A stretch of 64,000 bases of DNA. Source: Xenopus tropicalis (lineage: Eukaryota > Chordata > Amphibia > Anura > Pipidae). Below the pieces are notes generated by a model. The model was not told the DNA's origin. It did not search any database and saw only the letters and a program-made list of their open reading frames with translations. Each line of letters begins with the position of its first letter. Position 1 is the stretch's first letter. The stretch lies in NCBI RefSeq assembly GCF_000004195.4, contig NC_030683.2:1786620-1850619 (forward strand). Direction: 5' to 3'. A program made the position numbers and the translations under genes. Shown piece by piece: positions 25,505 through 38,397 of this stretch.

Positions 25505-26435
25505 TACTGTGAGTCCTTTGCGTTGCATTGGGGCATTCTGGGTAATGACCTGTGAATAAGCGCTAATTAGCCTTTCTGCCGCTAAACATGATCAGGTGAT
25601 ACCAATAACCCAGGGAAAGGCTCACACAGAGCTCACACTCTAAACTTACCCCCCCCCCCCCTTACTGTGAGTCCTTTGCGTTGCATTGGGGCATTCTGGG
25701 TAATGACCTGTGACTAAGCGCTAATTAGCCTTTCTGCCGCTAAACATGATCAGGTGATACCAATAACCCAGGGAAAGGCTAACATAGAGCTCACACTCTA
25801 AACTTACTCCCCCCCCTACTGTGAGTCCTTTGCGTTGCATTGGGGCATTCTGGGTAATGACCTGTGACTAAGCGCTAATTAGCCTTTCTGCCGCTAAACA
25901 TGATCAGGTGATACCAATAACCCAGGGAAAGGCTAACATAGAGCTCACACTCTAAACTTACTCCCCCCCCCCCTACTGTGAGTCCTTTGCGTTGCATTGG
26001 GGCATTCTGGGTAAATGACCTGTGAATAAGCGCTAATTAGCCTTTCTGCCGCTAAACATGATCAGGTGATACCAATAACCCAGGGAAAGGCTCACACAGA
26101 GCTCACACTCTAAACTTACTCCCCCCCCTACTGTGAGTCCTTTGCGTTGCATTGGGGCATTCTGGGTAATGACCTGTGACTAAGCGCTAATTAGCCTTTC
26201 TGCCGCTAAACATGATCAGGTGATACCAATAACCCAGGGAAAGGCTAACATAGAGCTCACACTCTAAACTTACTCCCCCCCCCCTACTGTGAGTCCTTTG
26301 CGTTGCATTGGGGCATTCTGGGTAATGACCTGTGAATAAGCGCTAATTAGCCTTTCTGCCGCTAAACATGATCAGGTGATACCAATAACCCAGGGAAAGG
26401 CTCACACAGAGCTCACACTCTAAACTCTCCCCCCC
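25505..26435. repeat. About 155-bp tandem array, six copies of two types
   Basis: Units begin TACTGTGAGTCCTTTGCGTT after a C-run and contain 'cgctaattagcctttctgcc' and 'aaacatgatcaggtgatacc'. Type A has GTGAATAAG with CTCACACAGAG; type B has GTGACTAAG with CTAACATAGAG. The order is A-B-B-A-B-A. Confidence 0.95.
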
Positions 26436-27159
26436 CCCCATTTACACAGCTGAGCGCTAACATTTAGGGGAGGATTTGATTGATTGGTGACATTTTCAGC
26501 TTTTTTTCCCCAAATGCGCGGTTTCATTGGCCCTAAAGGAACCCATTCATCAAACTGGAAAGTTTTTATTAAAACCAGTCACGGTACCGGAGGCGCTCAG
26601 TCGCCCGGAATACTCTGTCCTTTCCATTCTGGGCTCGGGATTGTTTCCTTCTATTGAACCGGAGTCCAATTAATCTCATTATAATCACATGGAACGAACC
26701 CAGCGCTGGCCGGATTGGCTGGTACCGACCCAAACTGCTTTGCGCCCAATGAGCGGTACCGCCGGAGGGAGAGGGAACGGGCCGACCCTCAGAAATGTCA
26801 GGGTAACAGGGCAGTTGCCTTTGCCCCCCCCCCCCGTACTACCTGGAGGGCATTTTTTCCCGCAATAAATTGCCCCCTGCACAGACTCCCTTTACCCAGA
26901 TGCCCCCAGAGGGCAAATTGTACCCGGTGCTTCTCTCCAGAAACTTTGCAGCTTCTTGGAAACCGCGAATGTCGTTTTATTTAATGATCAATTAAGTAAC
27001 ATTTCCTCTGGGAGAGAAAGAGAAAATCTGCCGAGAGAAAATGCCAGTAAGTGGCGCCATATGGAGCGATGCGACAACTCGTCTGTGGCGCCCTGAGAGC
27101 AGATTGTCGGGATTTCACTCAGAACCAACCAGCGCCGCCCAAACTATCTGCTCTGAGAT
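26436..27159. other. Single-copy island, candidate conserved element
   Basis: 26510-26700 contains 'cattcatcaaactggaaagt', 'ttttattaaaaccagtcacg' and 'ccaattaatctcattataat'. 26960-27080 has 'tttatttaatgatcaattaa'. Motif density suggests regulation; no exon was found. Confidence 0.3.
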
Positions 27160-27258
27160 AAACACATCAACCAACTGACCAACCAACCGACCACCCACCC
27201 ACAGACCAACCAACCACCCACCCACAGACCAACCAACCACCCACCCACAGACCAACCA
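27160..27258. repeat. 30-bp tandem repeat
   Basis: About three copies of a unit containing 'ccacccacccacagaccaac'. Confidence 0.9.
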
Positions 27259-27487
27259 AGAAATGGGATTCTGTTGGGGCTTTATTGCCATTCAGTAGTA
27301 TCAGCTTGGGGTACAGAACATCTCAATGCAGACAGAAATAGGTTCCGATCTAATGGCCCCCGGGATAGAGAACCATAAATAAAAATGGGATTAATTTCGG
27401 GGTGGGGGTGGGGAGGAACACAAACCAATAATGGGGTACAACAGAGACCTGGGAGTCAGCTGACTATATATTCTGTAGGGGGTGGGA

Positions 27488-28515
27488 TCCAGTGTACAGT
27501 GCCCAGAGTACCATCTCCTGTACTGTATGCTGCCTGGGGTGCTACAACTCCTGTACTGTATGGTGCCCGGGTGTTACGGTGCCCAGAGTACCATCTCCTG
27601 TACTGTATGGTGCCCGGGTGTTACGGTGCCCAGAGTACCATCTCCTGTACTGTATGCTGCCTGGGGTGCTACATCTCCTGTACTGTATGGTGCCCGGGTG
27701 TTACGGTGCCCAGAGTACCATCTCCCATACTGTATGCTGCCCCGGCAATATGGTGCCCAGAGTGCCATCTCCCATACTGTATGCTGCCCGGGCAATACGG
27801 TGCCCAGAGTGCCATCTCCTGTACTGTATGGTGCCCTGGTGTTACGGTGCCCAGAGTACCATCTCCTGTACTGTATGCTGCCCGGGGGCCACATCTCCTG
27901 TACTGTATGCTGCCCAGGTGCTACGGTGCCCAGAGTACCATCTCCTGTACTGTATGCTGCCCGGGGGCTACATCTCCTGTACTGTATGCAGCTGAGGGTT
28001 ATAAATAAAGTTATACATACATACATACATGCTGCCCGGGGGCTACATCTCCTGTACTGTATGCTGCCCGGGGGCTACATCTCCTGTATTGTATGCTGCC
28101 CGGGGGCTACATCTCCTGTACTGTATGCTGTCCGGGGGCTACATCTGTACTGTATGCTGCCCGGGGGCCACATCTCCTGTACTGTATGCTGCCTGGGGGC
28201 CACATCTGTACTGTATGCTGCTCGGGGGCCACATCTCCTGTATTGTATGCTGCCTGGGGGCCACATCTCCTGTACTGTATGCTGCCCGGGGGCCACATCT
28301 CCTGTACTGTATGCTGCCCGGGGGCCACATCTCCTGTACTGTATGCTGCCCGGGGGCCACATCTCCTGTACTGTATGCTGCCCGGGGGCCACATCTCCTG
28401 TACTGTATGCTGCCCGGGGGCCACATCTCCTGTACTGTATGCTGCCCGGGGGCCACATCTCCTGTACTGTATGCTGCTCGGGGGCCACATCTCCTGTACT
28501 GTATGCAGCTGAGGG
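27488..28515. repeat. Compound minisatellite with 32-bp core
   Basis: The right half (28028-28510) is a homogeneous 32-bp array with core 'catctcctgtactgtatgct' plus GCCCGGGGGCCA. The left half (27488-27985) mixes that core with longer units carrying 'tacggtgcccagagtaccat'. The halves are separated by a short (ATAC)n tract at 28012-28029. Open frames of over 300 codons here are repeat artefacts. Confidence 0.95.
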
Positions 28516-30046
28516 GTTACAATCTGATCATCCTAAAATAAGAAAAAGTCCCACTGATCTGTTCTGCCTCGGGCCCCCGGGGGTCGCTCCCCGCTGGGTG
28601 ACTCGCTGATTTCCAGCCAATCAGGTCGGGGTCTGATCATGTGATGTTTCTCATTTATGATAATGAATTCCCGCCTTTCGTCTGACTAATTGCCCTTTGT
28701 GAGTCCTTCAAGGGCGGAGCCTCCCTGGCGCAATACACAGACATATCTATATTTACCCCGGGGATTTATTCACTGGGGGGCAAGTACGGCGGGGGCCACA
28801 AACTCCAGCAACGACATCATAGAAACTTGGGCTCTTATTGTGCCTTTGAGTTAACCCTTAGTATGATGTACAGAGTGATATTCTGAGACAATTTGCAATT
28901 GGTCTTCATATTTTATTTTTAATTTTTGAATGATTTTTGTTCAGCAGCTCTGCAGTTTGGCGTTACAGCAGTTATCTGGTTGCTAGGGTCCAAATTACCT
29001 CGTCACGCGCAGTCACTGCCACTGGGGAGGGGGGGGGATAAGGAGCTGCCCCCGCAATAAGCTCTGTTGGTGTTTAGAGCACCATTGTTATGTGATTGGT
29101 GTGACAGTTACACACAGGAGCTGCCAGTCAGAGTAACTGAGTCACCTGACACCACAAACTGACAGTCAGAAATGTGACTGAGCAACACGGGGGCAGCATA
29201 CAACTTTCTGTATATACAGTGTCCCCCCCTGTACTGTATTAGTCCCACTGGCCCTGCTGGGAGGCTGTTCCCTGTACCTACCCCCCTTTCTGTAAAGTAG
29301 CACTTCCTTATGTTCCCTTTCAGCCCCCCCCCCCCTATTCCTTTACTGTATTAGTCCCACCGGCCCTGCTGGGAGGCTGTTCCCTGTACCTACCCCCCTT
29401 TCTGTAGGCAGAACCCAAAAGACGTTAGGCAGGAATTTTTGGGTTAACATCCCCTTTAATATCTCCTTTGGTTGTTCCCCGTGGCCCCCGCAGTCACTTT
29501 ATCCTCTTTTCTTGGGGAAATCTCCGTAGGAGTCGGCAGGGAAGTGATCGAAAGGGAAAACGACTTAGTGCTAAATTGGCAGCTGGGAAGGGATCGGCGC
29601 CAGGATTTCCCATCATGCAGCAGGAAAGGCCGCTAACGTAACGGGGTCTCAGTCGCCAGTTGGGGGTCAGTATAACGTAGGACTGGGGGGACAGTTACTC
29701 TGTGACTATATCACAAGTTGGATGCAGTTTGCATGAAAGTCCAAGTGGTGTCATTCCCGGTATTGGGCGCCCGAGTGGCGTCGGCGTCGGGATCTTTAGA
29801 TGCGAGTGGGAGGGGCCTATTGAGGCTGCGGGCGCAGAGGTGCCACAGGGGGGGCAGAGCCGCAGTGAGCGCAACTATACGGAAGTGCATGGGGCGTTAC
29901 CCACAAACGACCGCGGCGCGGAAATGTCGGACTGATTCAAACGTTTAGTCAACGAAAACCTGAGGCCCCCGATACTGAGCAAATCACATGACCTGCTGCT
30001 CAATTCCCTCTTATTTGTGTTAATTGTATAGTTTAGCTAGAAACTC
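28516..30046. other. Single-copy spacer with two dispersed repeats
   Basis: 28868-29025 is a diverged copy of the element at 15346-15925 ('ctgagacaatttgcaattgg', 'ggttgctagggtccaaatta'). 29235-29407 holds two copies, about 108 bp apart, of a segment with 'ggccctgctgggaggctgtt'. 29700-29940 is CpG-rich and single-copy with TTTGCATG. No gene recognised. Confidence 0.4.
28868..29025 (+). mobile_element. Xenopus dispersed repeat, diverged
   Basis: It shares TTGCAATTGGTCTTCAT and GTTGCTAGGG with the element at 15346-15925, but the interior differs ('cagcagctctgcagtttggc'). Confidence 0.6.
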
Positions 30047-31838
30047 AGTGACCCCCCCACATCTCTCTATCTCCGACCCCCCCACATCTCTCTATCTCCG
30101 ACCCCCACATCTCTCTATCTCCGACCCCCCCACATCTCTCTATCTCCGACCCCCCCACATCTCTCTATCTCCGACCCCCCCACATCTCTCTATCTCCGAC
30201 TCCCCCACATCTATCTCCGACCCCCCACATCTATCTCCGACCCCCCCACATCTCTCTATCTCCGACCCCCCCCACATCTCTCTATCTCCGACCCCCCCAC
30301 ATCTCTCTATCTCCGACTCCCCCCACATCTATCTCCGACCCCCCCACATCTCTCTATCTCTGCCCCCCCCACATCTCTCTATCTCCGCCCCCCCACATCT
30401 ATCTCTGCCCCCCCCACATCTCTCTATCTCCGACCCCCCCACATCTCTCTATCTCTGCCCCCCCCCCACAACTCTCTATCTCCGACCCCCCCCACAACTC
30501 TCTATCTCCGACCCCCCCCACATCCTCTATCTCTGCCCCCCCCCACAAACTCTCTATCTCCGACCCCCCCCACATCTCTCTATTCTCCGACCCCCCCCAC
30601 ATCTCTCTATCTCCGACTCCCCCACATCTATCTCCGGACCCCCCCACATCTCTCTATCTCCGCCCCCCCACATCTCTCTATCTCTTGCCCCCCCCACATC
30701 TCTCTATCTCCGCCCCCTCACATCTATCTCTGCCCCCCCCACATCTCTCTATCTCCGACCCCCCCACATCTCTCTATCTCTGCCCCCCCCCACAACTCTC
30801 TATCTCCGACCCCCCCCACAACTCTCTATCTCCGACACCCCCACATCTCTCTATCTCCGACTCCCCCACATCTATCTCCGACCCCCCCACATCTCTCTAT
30901 CTCCGACCCCCCCACATCTCTCTATCTCCGACCCCCCCACATCTCTCTATCTCCGACCCCCCACATCTCTCTATCTCCGACTCCCCACATCTATCTCCGA
31001 CCCCCCCCACATCTCTCTATCATCCCGCCCCCCCCACATCTCTCTATCTCTGCCCCCCCACATCTCTCTATCTCCGCCCCCCCACATCTATCTCTGCCCC
31101 ACCCCCCACATCTCTCTATCTCCGACCCCCCCACATCTCTCTATCTCTGCCCCCCCCCCACAACTCTCTATCTCCGACCCCCCCCACAACTCTCTATCTC
31201 CGACCCCCCCACATCTCTCTATCTCTGCCCCCCCCCCACAACTCTCTATCTCCGACCCCCCCCACATCTCTCATCTCCGACCCCCCCCACATCTCTCTAT
31301 CTCTGCCCCCCAACAACTCTCTATCTCCGACCCCCCCCACAACTCTCTATCTCCGACCCCCCCCCACATCTCTCTATCTCTGCCCCCCCCACAACTCTCT
31401 ATCTCCGACCCCCCCCACATCTCTTCTATCTCCGGACCCCCCCCACATCTCTCTATCTCTGCCCCCCACCAACTCTCTATCTCCGACCCCCCCCACAACT
31501 CTCTATCTCCGACCCCCCCCACATCTCTCTATCTCTGACCCCCCCACATTTCTCTATCTCCGACCCCCCCACATCTCTCTATCTCCGACCCCCCCACATC
31601 TCTCTATCTCCAACCCCCCCCACAACTCTCTATCTCCGACCCCCCCCCCCACATCTCTCTATCTCTGCCCCCCCCACATCTTTCTATCTCTGCCCCCCCC
31701 ACATCTCTCTATCTCCAACCCCCCCCCCACATTTCTCTACCTTTGACCCCCTCACATCTCTCTCTATCTCTGACCCCCACATCTCTGTTTTTCTGACCCC
31801 CCCCATCTCTCTACCTCCGACCCCCCACATCTCTCTCA
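30047..31838. repeat. C-rich 24-26-bp minisatellite
   Basis: About 70 copies of 'acatctctctatctccgacc' with C-runs of four to ten. Variants include TCTGCCCC, shortened ACATCTATCTCCG and ACAACTCTC units. Variant blocks recur in the same order (compare 30400-30640 with 30720-30960 and 31085-31270), showing segmental duplications inside the array. Serine/proline-rich open frames of up to about 500 codons are not genes. Confidence 0.96.
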
Positions 31839-32544
31839 GAAACTTAGCGTCTTAATCCCCTTGGACTCCCAGAGAACCACCCCCCTCCGCCCAATGGGTT
31901 CCCATTTATCCCTTTATTCCTATCGGTGTTGCGCTTCCCCTTTAACCCCCCCAGTCAGTTACAGCCCCCCCGTCCCATTAGCGGCTTGTTAGCTACAAAG
32001 AATGATCGGTTCTCACTCAGCACAAAATGTATCTTTCTCATCGGGTTTCCAGATATTTAGCGAATACGTTTGGCCCCAACCCGCTCGATACTTCACCCCA
32101 TTAATTATTAACGGCGCATTAAGAGCAGCAGGAAGAGCTCGTCGCAATGAGACGCAGGATCCGAGCTACAAATCTCTCCTATTGATCGGCGCCCAATGCA
32201 TCGGCTCAAACGCAGAGCGAAAAGCAAAATGGCTGCGACCCCTCAGCGACCGCCCCCCGTATTTACTAAGCCCCCGCAGAGCGTTGCGCCTGATTCTCGG
32301 GTTCCATATTATAGGAACTCGGGGTGCGAATTCACCTACTCCTGAACCCCTTTCCCAGCCGCTCAATAATCTGTCACAATCACTCACTGGGATGCCCAGC
32401 CATGCAGCAACTACTGCCGAGCCCATCATTCTGTAGGAAGCTCTGCCTGAGGGGCTACCTACCCCCCCCCCCTGTGCCAGGGCAGAAGGTTCCAGGGTGG
32501 CACCCAAGGGGCAGCCAGAGGCACTGAATTAAATACTATAGAAG
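31839..32544. other. Single-copy island
   Basis: 32000-32340 contains 'ccattaattattaacggcgc' and 'gctacaaatctctcctattg' with scattered CpG, resembling a conserved element. No splice-bounded exon. Confidence 0.3.
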
Positions 32545-35500
32545 GTGAGGGGCACATACAGAATGGGGAGACACAGAGGGACCCTGCCCAGACAGAGGGG
32601 GGCACATACAGAATGGGGAGACACAGAGGGACCCTGCCCAGACAGAGGGGGGCACATACAGAATGGGGAGACACAGAGGGACCCTGCCCAGACAGAGGGG
32701 GCACATACAGAATGGGGAGACACAGAGGGACCCTGCCCAGACAGAGGGGAGGTGAGGGCACATACAGAATGGGGAGACACAGAGGACCCTGCCCAGACAG
32801 AGGGGAAGGTGAGGGGCACATACAGAATGGGGAGACACAGAGGGACCCTGCCCAGACAGAAGGGGGGGCACATACAGAATGGGGAGACACAGAGGACCCT
32901 GCCCAGACAGAGGGGGGGGCACATACAGAATGGGGAGACACAGAGGGACCCTGCCCAGACAGAGGGGGGGGGGCACATACAGAATGGGGAGACACAGAGG
33001 GACCCTGCCCAGACAGAGGGGGGGGCACATACAGAATGGGGAGACACAGAGGGACCCTGCCAGACAGAGGGGGGGCACATACAGAATGGGGGAGACACAG
33101 AGGGACCCTGCCCAGACAGAGGGGGGGCACATACAGAATGGGGAGACACAGAGGGACCCTGCCCAGACAGAGGGGGGGGGCACATACAGAATGGGGAGAC
33201 ACAGAGGGACCCTGCCCAGACAGAGGGGGGCACATACCAGAATGGGGAGACACAGAGGGACCCTGCCCAGACAGAGGGGAAGGTGGGGCACATACAGAAT
33301 GGGGAGACACAGAGGGACCCTGCCCAGACAGAGGGGGGGTGAGGGGCACATCAGAATGGGGAGACACAGGGGACCCTGCCCAGACAGGAGGGGGGCACAT
33401 ACAGAATGGGGAGACAACAGAGGGACCCTGCCCAGACAGAGGGGGCACATACAGAATGGGGGAGACCACAGAGGACCCTGCCCAGACAGAGGGGGGGCAC
33501 ATACAGAATGGGGAGACACAGAGGGACCCTGCCCAGACAGAGGGGAAGGTGAGGGGCACATACAGAATGGGGAGACACAGAGGGACCCTGCCCAGACAGA
33601 GGGGAAGGTGAGGGGCACATACAGAATGGGGAGACACAGAGGGACCCCTGCCAGACAGAGGGGGGGGGCACATACAGAGGGGAGACACAGAGGGACCCTG
33701 CCCAGACAGAGAGGGGGGGCACATACAGAATGGGGAGACACAGAGGGACCCTGCCCAGACAGAGGGGGGCACATACAGAATGGGGAGACACAGAGGGACC
33801 CTGCCCAGACAGAGGGGGGCACATACAGAATGGGGAGACACAGAGGGACCCTGCCCAGACAGAGGGGAAGGGGGGGGGCACATACAGAATGGGGAGACAC
33901 AGAGGGGACCCTGCCCAGACAGAGGGGAAGGTGAGGGGGCACATCCAGAATGGGGAGACACAGAGGGACCCTGCCCAGACAGAGGGGGGGCACATACAGA
34001 TGGGAGACACAGAGGGACCCTGCCCAGACAGAGGGGGGGCACATACAGAATGGGGAGACACAGAGGGACCCTGCCCAGACAGAAAGGGGGGGCACATACA
34101 GAATGGGGAGACACAGAGGGACCCTGCCCAGACAGAGGGGCACATACAGAATGGGGAGACACAGAGGGACCCTGCCCAGACAGAGGGGGGGCACATACAG
34201 AATGGGGAGACACAGAGGGACCCTGCCCAGACAGAGGGGGGGGCACATACAGAATGGGGAGACACAGAGGGACCCTGCCCAGACAGAGGGGGGGGCACAT
34301 ACAGAATGGGGAGACACAGAGGGACCCTGCCCAGACAGAGGGGGGGCACATACAGAATGGGGGAGACACAGAGGGACCCTGCCCAGACAGGGAAGGTGAG
34401 GGGCACATACAGAATGGGGAGACACAGAGGGACCCTGCCCAGACAGAGGGGGGGTGAGGGGCACATACAGAATGGGGAGACACAGAGGGACCCTGCCCAG
34501 ACAGAGGGGGCAACATATACAGAATGGGGAGACACAGAGGGACCCTGCCCAGACAGAGGGGGGCACATACAGAATGGGGAGACACAGAGGGACCCTGCCC
34601 AGACAGAGGGGGGGCACATACAGAATGGGGAGACACAGAGGGACCCTGCCCCAGACAGAGGGGAAGGTGAGGGCACATACAGAATGGGGAGACACAGAGG
34701 GACCCTGCCCAGACAGAGGGGGGGGGGCACATACAGAATGGGAGACACAGAGGGACCCTGCCCAGACAGAGGGGGGGAGCCATACAGAATGGGGAGACAC
34801 AGAGGACCCTGCCCGACAGAGGGAAGGAGGGCACATACAGAATGGGGAGACACAGAGGGACCCTGCCCCAGACAGAGGGGAGGTGAGGGCACATACAGAA
34901 TGGGGAGACACAGAGGGACCCTGCCCAGACAGAGGGGGGGGCACATACAGAATGGGGAGACACAGAGGGACCCTGCCCAGTACAGAGGGGGGGCACATAC
35001 AGAATGGGGAGACACCGAGGGACCCTGCCCAGACAGAGGGGGGACAATACAGAATGGGGAGACACAGAGGGACCCTGCCGAGACAGAGGGGAAGGTGAGG
35101 GGCACATACAGAATGGGGAGACACAGAGGGACCCTGCCCAGACAGAGGGGAGGTGAGGGGCACATACACGATGGGGAGACACAGAGGGACCCTGCCCAGA
35201 CAGAGGGGGCACATACAGAAATGGGGAGACACAGAGGGACCCTGCCCAGACAGAGGGGAAGGCAAGGGGCACATACAGAATGGGGAGACACAGAGGGACC
35301 CTGCCCAGACAGAGGGGGGGCACATACAGAATGGGGAGACACAGAGGGACCCTGCCCAGACAGAGGGGGGCACATACAGAATGGGGAGACACAGAGGGAC
35401 CCTGCCCAGACAGAGGGGGGGGCGACATACAGAATGGGGAGACACAGAGGGACCCTGCCCAGACAGAGGGGGACACATACAGAATGTGGAGACACAGAGG

Positions 35501-36550
35501 GACCCTGCCCAGACAGAAGGAAGGGGAGGAGGGTACATACAGAATGGGGAGACACAGAGGGACCCTGCCCAGACAGAGGGGGGGGGCCATACAGAATGGG
35601 GAGACACAGAGGGACCCTGCCCAGACAGAGGGGAAGGTGAGGGGCACATACAGAATGGGGAGACACAGAGGGACCCTGCCCAGACAGAGGGGGGGGGCCA
35701 TTACAGAATGGGGAGACACAGAGGGACCCTGCCGCGACAGAGGGGAAGGTGAGGGGCACATACAGAATGGGGAGACACAGAGGGACCCTGCCGAGACAGA
35801 GGGGAAGGTGAGGGGCACATACAGAATGGGGAGACACAGAGGGACCCTGCCCAGACAGAGGGGGGCACATACAGAATGGGAGACACAGAGGGACCCTGCC
35901 CAGACAGAGGGGAAGGCAAGGGGCACATACAGAATGGGGAGACACAGAGGGACCCTGCCCAGACAGAGGGGGGGCACATACAGAATGGGGAGACACAGAG
36001 GGACCTGCCCAGACAGAGGGGGGCACATACAGAATGGGGAGACACAGAGGGACCTGCCCAGACAGAGGGGGGCACATACAGAATGGGGAGACACAGAGGG
36101 ACCCTGCCCAGACAGAGGGGACACATACAGAATGGGGAGACACAGAGGACCCTGCCCAGACAGAGGGGAAGGTGAGGGGTACATACAGAATGGGGAGACA
36201 CAGAGGGACCTGCCCAGACAGAGGGGGGGCACATACAGAATGGGGAGACAGAGGGACCCTGCCCAGACAGAGGGGAAAGGTTGAGGGGCACATACTAGAT
36301 GGGGAGACACAGAGGGACCCTGCCCAGACAGAGGGGAAGGTGAGGGGCACATACAGAATGGGGAGACACAGAGGGACCCTGCCCAGACAGAGGGGGGGCA
36401 CATACAGAATGGGGAGACAAAGAGGGACCCTGCCCAGACAGAGGGGGGGGCACATACAGAATGGGGAGACACAGAGGGACCCTGCCCAGACAGAGGGGAA
36501 GGCAAGGGGCACATACAGAATGGGGAGACACAGAGGGACCCTGCCCAGTA
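32545..36550. repeat. 50-60-bp minisatellite, largest uninterrupted array
   Basis: Roughly 75 copies of a unit with 'cacatacagaatggggagac' and 'ccctgcccagacagaggg'. An optional 9-10-base AAGGTGAGG insert gives short and long units, and G-run lengths vary. Minus-strand frames are open for over 1,000 codons and plus-strand ones for over 600, with interchangeable reading phase. That is what a stop-poor repeat gives, not a protein. Confidence 0.97.
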
Positions 36551-36990
36551 TGGGGGTACAGAGGGGACGTTGCTGCAGTATAATTGCACTGAAGCCGCTG
36601 ATATTCGGGCAGATTCATATTAATGGAATCATTACCTGCGGGGGGAGGGGCATAAATCTCCCTCGTTTCCCCCCCCCCATTCGCCGTCACAGTAAAATTA
36701 TTGCAAATCAATGGGAACATTTTAAGGCTCAGTCTGAATTGCAGAATTTTATCAATATCGGAGCTTTTCCCCCCAAACTGCTGTCGTTTCGCTTTATGTT
36801 TTTATGGCTCCGCCCTAAACCCAGAATTAATTAAAGCTCCAAAAAAACCCACAAAGATAAAAATGTTATTTTTCCATTTGTTGCTTTTGTAACAAGGTCA
36901 TAAACCTGCGGCGCGGAACCGGGGAGGATTGTGGGAATTAGTTGCATGGAAAGTAAATTATGTTTATAATTAGTAATTCCTCTGCCTAAA
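36551..36990. other. AT-rich single-copy island, strong candidate regulatory element
   Basis: It holds 'attcatattaatggaatcat', 'aaaattattgcaaatcaatg', 'ccagaattaattaaagctcc' and 'tgtttataattagtaattcc'. These TAAT/ATTA cores, a C/EBP-like ATTGCAAAT and TTTATGTTTTTATG are packed in under 400 bases without coding potential. Enhancer function is inferred. Confidence 0.4.

Positions 36991-37021
<31 letters not shown>
36991..37021 (+). repeat. Poly-G run of 31
   Basis: An uninterrupted run of 31 G. The true length is uncertain because homopolymers of this size are error-prone in sequencing. Confidence 0.9.
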
Positions 37022-37023
<2 letters not shown>

Positions 37024-37084
37024 AATAAACTTAGTTTTGGGGATTTATATAAAAATACATTTGAAAACAATTCACAATTCAGAA

Positions 37085-37932
37085 CCTAAGTTTGCTCATA
37101 GCCTGTACAGAGAGATACCATAAAACTATGGCACATAGGGATTCCCCTGTACTAAGCACAATTCAGCAGGAACAGCCCCCTAAGTTTGCCCATAGCCTGT
37201 ACAGAGAGATACCATAAAACTATGGCACATAGGGATTCCCCTGTACTAAGCACAATTCAGCAGGAACAGCCCCCTAAGTTTGCCCATAGCCTGTACATAG
37301 AGATACCATAAAACTATGGCACATAGGGATTCCCCTGATACTAAGCACAATTCAGCAGGAACAGCCCCCTAAGTTTGCCCATAGCCTGTACAGAGAGATA
37401 CCATAAAACCTATGGCACATAGGGATTCCCCTGTACTAAGCACAATTCAGCAGGAACAGCCCCCTAAGTTTGCCCATAGCCTGTACAGAGAGATACCATA
37501 AAACTATGGCACATAGGGATTCCCCTGTACTAAGCACCAATTCAGCAGGAAACAGCCCCCTAAGTTTGCCCATAGCCTGTACAGAGAGATACCATAAAAA
37601 CTATGGCACATAGGGATTCCCCTGTACTAAGCACAATTCAGCAGGAACAGCCCCCTAAGTTTTGCTCATAGCCTGTACAGAGAGATACCATAAAACTATG
37701 GCACATAGGGATTCCCCTGTATAAGCACAATTCAGCAAGGAACAGCCCCCCTAAGTTTGCCCATAGCCTGTATAGAGAGATACCATAAAACTATGGCACA
37801 TAGGGATTCCCCTGTACTAAGCACCAATTCAGCAGGAACAGCCCCCTAAGTTTGCTCATAGCCTGTACAGAGAGATACCATAAAACTATGGCACATAGGG
37901 ATTCCCCTGTACTAAGCACAATTCAGCAGGAA
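37085..37932. repeat. 94-bp tandem array
   Basis: Nine copies of a 94-bp unit containing 'agagataccataaaactatg' and 'attcccctgtactaagcaca'. Copies differ by isolated single-base indels (for example an extra A or C) more than by substitutions. Confidence 0.96.
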
Positions 37933-38397
37933 CAGTCGGACAGGTTAATGTCAGTATATTTGGGACATATTTGTATATATTGTGCCTAACAAGCTGCCAT
38001 TTGGGCTCATTACAGAGCTGGCAGTAAGGGGACGCCTCCTTCTCCCAATCCCTGACCTTTCGCTGCTTTCTCACCGTTCCCTTATTGACACGCTCGGCGC
38101 GGGGGGGGGGCACGTGGGGGGGCACGTGCGGGGGGGGACGCACTCAGCAAACAAAGAAAGGTTAACAATCCCCAATCAATACGGCAGCGACAGCTCCAGC
38201 AAACGATGAATTCACACATTTCTTTAACCTTTTGTGCTGGGGGGGGGCAAAAAAGCTTCAGTAAATCAGTATTTAAGGTACTGGGCCATTAGGACTGGCC
38301 TATAGCCAAGTGCATGCTGGGAGCCCAACCTGCCCTCACTCAACCTACCCCTGCGGTATCTGCCCCCTGTATCTCTTATTCCTCCTAACTGAGCACA
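37933..38397. other. Single-copy spacer
   Basis: No gene. 38098-38140 is a G-rich tract with two CACGTG E-box-like sites (GGGCACGTGGGG and GGCACGTGCGG). Confidence 0.4.

Noticed and set aside
27488..28515. CRISPR-like array
   Set aside because: Units are contiguous with no unique spacers, in a vertebrate genome; the same holds for every other tandem array here.
30024..31746. Serine/proline-rich proteins of about 350-500 codons
   Set aside because: They are an artefact of the C-rich 24-26-bp array; C-run length differences shift the frame between copies.
32459..36589. Open frames of up to about 1,376 codons on the minus strand and over 600 on the plus strand
   Set aside because: They run through a 50-60-bp minisatellite, change phase freely with indels, are open on both strands at once, and have no signal, splice or family features.
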